Shown: in pieces, positions 1 through 5,297 of the stretch
How positions within the stretch are numbered: the first letter of the stretch is position 1
How the letters are laid out: every line of letters begins with the position of its first letter
NCBI GenBank assembly: GCA_026397895.1
Contig: JAPLTZ010000481.1
Location: 1 to 5,297 of the forward strand
DNA length: 5,297 bases
Direction of reading: 5' to 3'
DNA from: Verrucomicrobiota bacterium
Lineage (GTDB): Bacteria; Verrucomicrobiota; Verrucomicrobiia; Limisphaerales; JAFMIX01
Translations under genes and position numbers: made by a program
The notes under the pieces: model-generated
Told to the model about the DNA's origin: nothing
The model's input: only the letters and a program-made list of their open reading frames with translations
Database searches by the model: none

Positions 1-2217
1 CCAGAAAATATTTATAACGTGACTTCTTCCCCAGTGAAAGAAGTGCCTGAGTTACTTGCAACCCAAAGCATGGCGACTCAGTTCCTTGATACGTTAAAAG
101 TTAAGTACAAGAAGGATCCAAATAAAGCTAAGGCTGCAAAGACTGCAACACCACCTGCGGGTGCAGCGGTTTCGGGCGCAGCTGCGGTGGCAGCAGCAGC
201 AGTTCCACAAAAAGCACAAGCCAATAAAGCAGTCGGCCAACCAGCACAAGCCAAAACGTTAGGTACAGCCGGTGCGATTTTAGTTGGTTCTGCAAGCATG
301 GCAGATAGCGTAGGTAACGTTTCACCATTAGAAACGGTCATGCTAAAAGCCATGGGTTTAGTGGACATGGATCCGGGTAAAATTAGTACGTTGCATTCGT
401 TAACCAAAGACGTACTTGAAGAAATCGCTGTCAATAAAAACAAAGCCGAATACAAAGGTCTTGTTGATCCAATGTATCGGAAATTCAGCGGTGCGTTTGG
501 TTGTGATTCAGAAGACCAAGCACAGTATGAGTTCTTCAAGAAATGGTTTACTTTCCGTTATATGCCTGTGTTGGTGAATGCCATCTCTTGCATATTGAAA
601 AATGGTGGTAAGAAGGAAGATGTTCTTTCCTTGTCTACTGTTGCAGGGAAAGTAGCTTACGAGACAGCCAATGCAGTTAAATCTTCGTTGTGCGGTGGTG
701 AGATGGGAAGTGTGCCTGTTTGGAACTCTCCGTATAGTCCATGGCCTAACTACGTTTTAAATGCAACCTTGAGTTCTGTCGAAGGTAACATTGCGGCGTT
801 GAAAAATAGTTTAAGTGCTAACACCATCAAAGAAGTTACTGCTAAAGAAAATCCAGCTAAATCCAAAACAGCAATAGAAGCTTTAACTGAACGCTTTAAA
901 GCGATGAAAGACAAAGCAGCAGGACTATTGCAAGACGGGATGCAAGCGGCTAAGGATGCAGGTAACTATGTAAAAGACGGCGCAGTTAATTTAGGTAATA
1001 AGGCCGGTGAACTAGTTAGTGAAGCGGGCTCTGCTATGAAAGAGGGCGCGTATAACTTAGCGGGTAATTTAGGATTTGATGGCGGTACAATCGGTGGTCA
1101 CGTTGGGAAAGGTACTGGTGGTGATATCAACAGTATTCCTGAACCAAAAGGTCCTGAAGGGAAGTGGGCAAGTATTAAAGACATGATTCTGGCTGTATCC
1201 AAGATGACGGGTGTAGACCCTAACTTAATGGCTGCAGTGGCTGCAAAAGAATCAAGCTTCAAGTGGAATGTCAAAGCGGAAACAAGTAGTGCAACTGGTC
1301 TTTATCAGTTTATCCGTTCGACATGGGATACAATGCTGAAACGATACGGTAGTAAATACGGTATTGCTCCCGGCACGTCCCCTAAAGATCCTCGTGCTAA
1401 TGCGTTGATGGGTGCTGAGTTCATTCGTGAAAACTCAAAAGCCATTCAATCTGTTAAGCCCGGTGGTCTCAGTCCAACTGATCTTTATATTGCGCATTTC
1501 TTAGGTGCTGCTGGCGCTAAGAAGTTCTTCCAAGCTGGGCAGAATGCAATTGGGGCGGTTATATTCCCTGAAGCTGCTAAAGCGAATAAGAGTGTGTTTT
1601 ACGATAACGGTCGTCCAAGAAGCTTAGGTGAAATTTACCAAATCTTCCGCAGTAACATTGAAGGTACGATGAAGAAGATGGGGTTGGGTAATGGTGTTGG
1701 CGCTGCTGAAGCACCACCACCGGGAGTTCCTACCTCTGTGAACAATGCGCCATTACCACCAGCTAATCCGGGAAAAGAAACATCTCCTGCGGTGGCTGGC
1801 GGAGCAGCACCGGTACCACAGAAAGCGCAAGCTAAACCTGCGGCTGGTATTGTCCCAATTGCGCCTGTTCCTTCTAATCAACCGTCCATTCCTGCGCAAC
1901 AAGTTCAAGCGCCGAGTGCTGGTGTTGTTAGTTCACCTGCTGTACAACAGCGGACTGTACAAGACAACAAAATTCAACAAGATGCTTACACAGCATTGGT
2001 TGCCAGCAATAAAGCCATTTCGGATACTTTGAATGCGTCGTTGGCTGAACATAAGACTCACACTGGTTTACTGCGTGAAATTGCTGCATCATTGGGCAAA
2101 GCAGCCAACCAAGCGGGTGAACTTTCTAAGGGTGCTAACAAATCTATGAAAGATCAATTTAAGAAGACCACTGAAATGACTGCTCCGCCTGTGTCTATGG
2201 CGAAGGGTGTTATGTAG
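1..2217 (+). CDS. Virion-type protein with SLT lytic transglycosylase domain (5' partial)
   Basis: Probable phage structural or ejected protein that cleaves peptidoglycan glycan strands. Numbered from a GTG at 19: an Ala/Pro/Lys-rich start (about 30-80), a helical region (about 104-275), an 11-residue-periodic amphipathic segment (297-351), then the SLT domain (about 383-555). Visible SLT hallmarks are the presumed catalytic Glu411 in AAKESSF, TGLYQF at 426-431, LYIAHFLG at 489-496 and VFYDNGRPR at 526-534, all typical of one family of phage and bacterial transglycosylases. A Pro/Ala/Gln linker (about 560-645) leads to a helical tail (about 648-720). The stop is TAG. The frame is open to base 1 (reading PENIYN before the GTG), and the 18 visible upstream bases hold no Shine-Dalgarno, so the true start is probably outside the window. 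There is no evident signal peptide, which argues against a cellular periplasmic enzyme. It could be the C-terminal part of a tape-measure protein, but the Pro-rich linkers fit a multidomain virion enzyme better. The enzyme class is well supported; the virion role is inferred. Confidence 0.85.
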   Translation, partial: PENIYNVTSSPVKEVPELLATQSMATQFLDTLKVKYKKDPNKAKAAKTATPPAGAAVSGAAAVAAAAVPQKAQANKAVGQPAQAKTLGTAGAILVGSASMADSVGNVSPLETVMLKAMGLVDMDPGKISTLHSLTKDVLEEIAVNKNKAEYKGLVDPMYRKFSGAFGCDSEDQAQYEFFKKWFTFRYMPVLVNAISCILKNGGKKEDVLSLSTVAGKVAYETANAVKSSLCGGEMGSVPVWNSPYSPWPNYVLNATLSSVEGNIAALKNSLSANTIKEVTAKENPAKSKTAIEALTERFKAMKDKAAGLLQDGMQAAKDAGNYVKDGAVNLGNKAGELVSEAGSAMKEGAYNLAGNLGFDGGTIGGHVGKGTGGDINSIPEPKGPEGKWASIKDMILAVSKMTGVDPNLMAAVAAKESSFKWNVKAETSSATGLYQFIRSTWDTMLKRYGSKYGIAPGTSPKDPRANALMGAEFIRENSKAIQSVKPGGLSPTDLYIAHFLGAAGAKKFFQAGQNAIGAVIFPEAAKANKSVFYDNGRPRSLGEIYQIFRSNIEGTMKKMGLGNGVGAAEAPPPGVPTSVNNAPLPPANPGKETSPAVAGGAAPVPQKAQAKPAAGIVPIAPVPSNQPSIPAQQVQAPSAGVVSSPAVQQRTVQDNKIQQDAYTALVASNKAISDTLNASLAEHKTHTGLLREIAASLGKAANQAGELSKGANKSMKDQFKKTTEMTAPPVSMAKGVM
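202..222 (+). repeat. VPQKAQA linker motif, copy 1
   Basis: Encodes VPQKAQA (residues 62-68 of the transglycosylase protein, counted from the GTG at 19) after an Ala run that includes four consecutive GCA codons. The same heptapeptide returns at 1813-1833. The two copies match at 17 of 21 bases, differing only at third codon positions. It lies in a probably disordered Ala/Lys/Pro segment. Confidence 0.6.
907..1071 (+). repeat. 11-residue (22-residue) periodic amphipathic segment
   Basis: Residues 297-351 of the transglycosylase protein divide into five 11-residue blocks without gaps, starting at 297, 308, 319, 330 and 341. Alternate blocks are most alike: KDKAAGL at 297, KDGAVNL at 319 and KEGAYNL at 341, exactly 22 residues apart. 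Lys, Asp/Glu, Gly and Ala dominate. This composition and the 11-residue period resemble group 3 LEA proteins and other undecad amphipathic helices, which are disordered in solution and can fold or lie on membranes. It directly precedes the SLT domain, separated by a short Gly-rich stretch. The periodicity is visible; the function is inferred. Confidence 0.6.
1813..1833 (+). repeat. VPQKAQA linker motif, copy 2
   Basis: Encodes VPQKAQA (residues 599-605) in the Pro/Ala/Gln-rich linker after the SLT domain. It repeats the heptapeptide at 202-222 with different synonymous codons. The flanks are similar too: Ala-rich before, and a Lys/Ala/Gly stretch after. Confidence 0.6.
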
Positions 2218-2229
2218 GTATTTTAAATA

Positions 2230-2264
2230 GATTGGTTAGGGGAAACCCTAACCAATCGTATTTT
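2230..2264 (+). terminator. Probable intrinsic terminator after the transglycosylase gene
   Basis: A perfect 12-bp inverted repeat: left arm GATTGGTTAGGG at 2230-2241, a GAAA (GNRA-type) loop at 2242-2245 and right arm CCCTAACCAATC at 2246-2257. The sequence GTA and a short TTTT run (2261-2264) follow. The hairpin begins 12 bases after the TAG stop at 2215-2217. The stem is strong but the T-run is short, so termination may be partial and let some transcription reach the next gene on the same strand, whose ribosome binding site starts at 2267. Confidence 0.75.
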
Positions 2265-2266
2265 GT

Positions 2267-2272
2267 AAAGGA
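2267..2272 (+). promoter_or_regulatory. Ribosome binding site (AAAGGA) of the 697-residue protein gene
   Basis: AAAGGA lies seven bases before the ATG at 2280, a good Shine-Dalgarno at normal spacing. It favours this start over the in-frame ATG at 2298 (Met7), which has only an AGG placed too close to it. The site lies just downstream of the hairpin at 2230-2257 and is not sequestered by it. Confidence 0.8.
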
Positions 2273-2279
2273 TTAAGTT

Positions 2280-4373
2280 ATGTCTGGTTCGACAGGTATG
2301 ATTAGTGATCGTCGGTGGATCCGGCAAGCTTTTATGATTCAAGACTCACAAAAGGATTTAAAAGAAGTTGATCGTCGCTTACAAAGCTTCTCTACGGTGG
2401 AGCTGAAGTTTACTGACACCTCACCGGGCGGTAACTTTGCAATTAACCCAGCACCTCAATTTACTGAGTATGCTGACTTACGGCCCGAATTGGGCGGTAA
2501 ACGCGTAGCTAGTCGTCGTGCCAATGGTAAAGGGATGGGTCGTTATTATTCTGAAGCCATTGACGATAACGCACAAATTATTCAAATGCGGATGGGCGTT
2601 GCTCAACACACACCGTTGAGCCGTTTCTTTATGCATTTCTACAACGCACAAGCAGCTCGTATTTCTCGTACTGGTCGTGCGGACATGAGTTTCTTTGGTG
2701 GTGTAGGTAAAGCAATTGGTTATGGTTTACAGATTGTCTTCTGGCCTTTAGCCGGTATTTCTATTCTGGCGAATACGTGGAATGGTTTAACTGGTAAACC
2801 GCGTACACGTTACTACTACTTAAAACCAACGATGCCTACTTACTGGGCCGCCGTACAGAATATCGTCAATCAACTTTCTGTTAATACGGGTTTGATTCCG
2901 CGTGTTGGCGGTGCGGGTACAATCAATAAACAATTAGGTGATTCGTACACCTACACCGAAGCTGAGTTAAAAGCCTTTGAAAGTATCCTGCCTGATATCT
3001 TCAATGCCAACGAGCCCGGTACAATTGATGTGTTTAAGATTGCTAACCGCGCACAGCGCTTGGCACGTAAGCAAGAATTAGAGATCATGCGCATGATTGA
3101 CAAGGAAGGCGCTTCCATGTCTCGTGAGTTGCAATTGTTTTTAGTTGGGCCTATTTTTGAAGACAAACCAAAAGCATTTAAGACTTACATGGATGAGTGG
3201 TTAAATAGCCGCATGGGCATGGCTTCTAACTCAAACCCAACTGCCAGTCTGTCTAACGCAATTGCAAATACCAGTACAGACGCTGCAACCGCAGCACCAA
3301 CAATGAATCCTACTTCGTTCAGTGAAACAGTGGCACTAACTGAACAAGAAGCAGAAGACAGTTCAAAATGGTGGCAAGCCGAATTGAATGATGGTTCTGC
3401 ATGGGTTGGGTTTAAAGTTAATTACACCGGTGCGATTACTGATAACTTCACTAGTGGCGTGACTGAGTCTGAGATTTCTAGTAAGATTAACAGCATGTCA
3501 TCGAGTGCACGGTCGACACGTTTTAGTTTAGCAGATGGCGCGATTGGTGACGGGGTTGTGGGTAAAATCCTAGGTACTGTGGGGATGGCGGCTACAGAAC
3601 TATTGTCTGGCATTGGTGAGTCTTTGGACTTATCGGGTCTAGCAGTATTGGGTGGTAATGCATTTACTGATATCCCTAAGCATTGGGATTCATCTGAAGC
3701 GCAAATTGGTTCGACCTCTTACACAGTCGTACTCAATAGTCCCTACGGTAATCCACTGTCTCGATTGCTGAACATTCACTTACCGCTAGCATGTCTATTG
3801 GCTGCGGCCTTACCTTTGTCTACGGGTGGTCATTCGTACACCTCACCATTCTTAATTGAATATTACGACAAAGGTCGTGCTCAATCTCGTTTGGGACTAA
3901 TGACGTCATTGTCAGTATCTCGCGGTGAAGGCAATACGGGTTGGACAAAAGATGGACATGCGCTACAGTTGACCTGCACGTTTACTATCCAAGAGTTATC
4001 GAGTGTTATTCATATTCCGATTTCTTCGGGGATTAGCATTGGTGAAGCCGCTGCAAATGCAGCCACTGCTGCGGCTGCTGGTGTTATAGATGCTGCTGGC
4101 GGCGATAGCGTGGTCGCTAACGCACTTACAGTCGTGGCAGGTGCATTGACTGGTGCGTTCTCTGACGACAGCTTATACACCGATTACATGGCAGTATTAG
4201 GTAGTCTGGGTTTAGCTGATCAAATCTATCCAATGCGTAAACTAAAACTAGCATTGACTAAACAACGTACTGATTTCCAAACAGCTACGTCATGGAGTCG
4301 TTTAGCTGCGGTGATGGTGAACACCACAGTGGGTCAGATTGCAGGGGCACCGTTTGCAGGTACTGTTCGTTAG
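2280..4373 (+). CDS. Probable phage virion structural protein, 697 residues
   Basis: A complete gene from ATG with a good Shine-Dalgarno to TAG. The N-terminal part (1-200) carries motifs that I associate from memory, without a search, with structural proteins of large phages: KFTDTSPGGNFAINPAPQFT at 43-62, GMGRYYSEAIDDN at 85-97, and a Gly-rich hydrophobic stretch (about 140-165) able to insert in or lie on a membrane, or to pack inside a particle. A Ser/Thr/Asn/Ala/Pro-rich linker (315-350) divides the protein. The C-terminal part has IPKHW at 465-469, SPYGNP at 487-492, a hydrophobic run (about 501-513), SYTSPFL at 519-525, YYDKG at 528-532 and SRGEGNTGW at 547-555, followed by a very Ala-rich stretch (588-626). 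No enzyme motif or signal peptide is seen. The preceding transglycosylase gene supports a tail, baseplate or other virion role, but the exact position is unknown. A hydrophobic secretion-system component is a weaker alternative. Confidence 0.8.
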   Translation: MSGSTGMISDRRWIRQAFMIQDSQKDLKEVDRRLQSFSTVELKFTDTSPGGNFAINPAPQFTEYADLRPELGGKRVASRRANGKGMGRYYSEAIDDNAQIIQMRMGVAQHTPLSRFFMHFYNAQAARISRTGRADMSFFGGVGKAIGYGLQIVFWPLAGISILANTWNGLTGKPRTRYYYLKPTMPTYWAAVQNIVNQLSVNTGLIPRVGGAGTINKQLGDSYTYTEAELKAFESILPDIFNANEPGTIDVFKIANRAQRLARKQELEIMRMIDKEGASMSRELQLFLVGPIFEDKPKAFKTYMDEWLNSRMGMASNSNPTASLSNAIANTSTDAATAAPTMNPTSFSETVALTEQEAEDSSKWWQAELNDGSAWVGFKVNYTGAITDNFTSGVTESEISSKINSMSSSARSTRFSLADGAIGDGVVGKILGTVGMAATELLSGIGESLDLSGLAVLGGNAFTDIPKHWDSSEAQIGSTSYTVVLNSPYGNPLSRLLNIHLPLACLLAAALPLSTGGHSYTSPFLIEYYDKGRAQSRLGLMTSLSVSRGEGNTGWTKDGHALQLTCTFTIQELSSVIHIPISSGISIGEAAANAATAAAAGVIDAAGGDSVVANALTVVAGALTGAFSDDSLYTDYMAVLGSLGLADQIYPMRKLKLALTKQRTDFQTATSWSRLAAVMVNTTVGQIAGAPFAGTVR

Positions 4374-4379
4374 TAGTTT

Positions 4380-4416
4380 TATTACTCCTACCCTTGCGGG
4401 TAGGAGTAATAGTTTT
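4380..4416 (+). terminator. Hairpin terminator between convergent genes
   Basis: A perfect inverted repeat fills most of the 41-bp gap between the two convergent stop codons: ATTACTCCTACCC at 4381-4393, loop TTGC at 4394-4397 and GGGTAGGAGTAAT at 4398-4410. It is extended by a T4380-A4411 pair to 14 bp. On the plus strand it is followed by AG and TTTT (4413-4416), as expected of an intrinsic terminator for the 697-residue protein gene. The T-run overlaps the last bases of the opposite gene's stop codon. On the minus strand the loop reads GCAA (a GNRA loop), but the bases after the stem are AAAAC, not a T-run, so termination in that direction is less certain. Confidence 0.8.
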
Positions 4417-5297
4417 ATGCCGCTTGTTGTGGTTTAAATGGAAAGATATTTGGACTGAATTCATTCTTCACATCGTGACGAGCGTCTTCTGTCACGACCA
4501 ATGGGAAGTCTGATGCGATTTGTGCTTCAACGGTGGTGGGTTTAAACAACGTGCCCAACATAAATGCTTGATCGTCTTCAGTTCCTTTAACACGACTACC
4601 AGAAATAAAGATATCTTTAAATCCATCAGTAGCACCACTGGCTAAACGAGCATCAAACACACCCGTCTCGTTGAATGTTTCTTTACTAAATTGCCACTGA
4701 TCATCCACACTGGCGTACGCAGCTTTAATCTCATCGTATTTCTTTTGCCCTAAGACACCATCAGACGCACCGTATGGGCCATGGATATCCAGAAACTTTT
4801 TATAGTCTGGATCAAATACCATCTGTGTGGTGGCTTGAGTAGGTTCAGGGGTTGTGAAACTAATTGCTTTACCGATATTGGTCAGGATGTCTGGATTAAT
4901 ACCAATAACCCCGTTTTTACCTAACGTATCAGACACCGTCTTCAATAGGTTGAGGTCACCCGTATTAGAGCAGTTGATTAAACAATCTCGAGCAACACCA
5001 ATTAATACTCCTTTATCTTTAGCTAACGCCATTAATTTAGGAATACTGTCCACCATACCGGTTGCTGAACACGTCTTGATAACGTTACTGAGTAATTTGG
5101 TATCAATGTGTACGTTACCAAAATCAATCCCTGAAGCTGCACCCGTTAAAGCTTCTGTAAACTTCTTGAGACCGGTAAGGTCTTTTAAATCAAAATCAGG
5201 TAACGATGTTTTTATGCCGTCAAGGAATGAAAAGTTGGGCATGCTAAAGTCAATGTCTTTAAACAAAGAACTAAAGGCTTTCCCATCCATTGGGATC
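4415..5297 (-). CDS. Unrecognised phage protein with degenerate helical repeats (5' partial)
   Basis: I do not recognise this protein. Numbered from the Met codon at 5290-5288 it has 291 residues and ends in TAA. The frame stays open through the window edge (reading Ile-Pro before that Met) and the seven visible upstream bases show no Shine-Dalgarno, so the N terminus is probably missing, although a start at 5290 cannot be excluded. It opens with short Pro/Phe/Asp segments (PNFSFLDG at 18-25, PDFDLKDL at 31-38). A helical region (59-144) holds three related units. After a Thr/Pro/Gln linker (about 146-156) comes a mixed, charged C-terminal domain (about 157-285) containing DGFKDIFISGSRVKG at 222-236. 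No signal peptide, membrane segment or catalytic motif is evident. It converges on the virion genes, so it belongs to a different transcript. The dense phage-like context suggests a virion or accessory phage protein, but nothing in the sequence fixes a function. Confidence 0.75.
   Translation of the reverse strand, partial: IPMDGKAFSSLFKDIDFSMPNFSFLDGIKTSLPDFDLKDLTGLKKFTEALTGAASGIDFGNVHIDTKLLSNVIKTCSATGMVDSIPKLMALAKDKGVLIGVARDCLINCSNTGDLNLLKTVSDTLGKNGVIGINPDILTNIGKAISFTTPEPTQATTQMVFDPDYKKFLDIHGPYGASDGVLGQKKYDEIKAAYASVDDQWQFSKETFNETGVFDARLASGATDGFKDIFISGSRVKGTEDDQAFMLGTLFKPTTVEAQIASDFPLVVTEDARHDVKNEFSPNIFPFKPQQAA
4859..5116 (-). repeat. Three degenerate helical repeats of about 33-36 residues
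   Basis: Within the minus-strand protein, residues 70-94 and 103-127 align without gaps at a 33-residue offset, sharing CSxTG (74-78 and 107-111), the final Gly (94 and 127) and a common pattern of Leu/Ile/Val. A third unit, ILTNIGKAIS at 135-144, matches LLSNVIKTCS at 66-75 nearly position by position, and the lead-in segments at 62-67 and 131-136 also agree. This resembles a short stack of paired helices, as in small alpha-solenoids. The similarity is visible by eye but modest. Confidence 0.5.

Noticed and set aside
190..201. Four tandem GCA triplets as a possible microsatellite
   Set aside because: They are in frame within an Ala-rich linker and are explained by amino-acid composition.
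78..539. Minus-strand open frame of 153 codons
   Set aside because: It lies wholly inside the transglycosylase gene on the opposite strand, has no ribosome binding site that I can see, and its composition is the complement of Ala/Lys-rich coding.
1745..2032. Plus-strand open frame of 95 codons in another frame
   Set aside because: It is a shadow of the Pro/Ala/Gln linker, with an Arg/Leu-rich low-complexity product and no domain or plausible start.
2222..2229. TTTAAATA, one mismatch from the T4 late promoter box TATAAATA
   Set aside because: It is a short AT-rich match in an AT-rich gap, nothing shows that this phage uses T4-type late promoters, and transcription from it would begin within the hairpin stem.
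2951..3166. Minus-strand open frame of 71 codons
   Set aside because: It is antisense to the conserved part of the 697-residue protein and has no supporting signal.
3422..3613. Minus-strand open frame of 63 codons
   Set aside because: It is antisense to the 697-residue protein gene, short, and without a start signal or recognisable motif.
4292..4513. Plus-strand open frame of 73 codons spanning the convergent gap
   Set aside because: It overlaps both flanking genes and runs through the 14-bp hairpin. The product is a Cys/Leu/Val-rich shadow translation.

Overview
The window looks like part of the virion-gene region of a tailed bacteriophage, probably a large-genome myovirus-type phage of a Gram-negative host, or a prophage or phage-plasmid of that kind. 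The evidence is indirect. It holds three long, closely packed reading frames with almost no non-coding DNA and moderate GC. One is a lytic transglycosylase set between low-complexity and helical segments. The next is a large protein with motifs that I associate, from memory, with virion structural proteins of big phages. No host gene, integrase, tRNA, insertion sequence or CRISPR array is visible.

Layout: (1) Bases 1-2217, plus strand: a structural-type protein of at least 732 residues with a soluble-lytic-transglycosylase (SLT) domain. Its frame is open through the left edge, so the N terminus is probably missing. (2) Bases 2218-2279: a 62-bp gap with a perfect 12-bp hairpin (probable terminator) and the ribosome binding site of the next gene. 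(3) Bases 2280-4373, plus strand: a complete 697-residue probable virion structural protein. (4) Bases 4374-4414: a 41-bp gap between convergent genes, filled by a perfect 14-bp hairpin. (5) Bases 4415-5297, minus strand: an unrecognised protein of at least 291 residues with a degenerate helical repeat. Its frame is open through the right edge. No stretch over 300 bases lacks a gene.

How the genes may work together (inference): the transglycosylase protein would open the peptidoglycan during infection, either as a tail or ejected protein or as the C-terminal part of a tape-measure-like protein. The 697-residue protein would be a tail, baseplate or other virion component made from the same late region. 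The minus-strand gene belongs to a separate transcript that meets the late genes tail to tail at the second hairpin.

The points most worth a second look are an 11-residue (22-residue) periodic segment directly before the transglycosylase domain, a repeated VPQKAQA linker on both sides of that domain, three degenerate helical repeats in the unrecognised protein, and the terminator-like hairpin between two same-strand genes. I see no clear evidence of a wholly new biological system.
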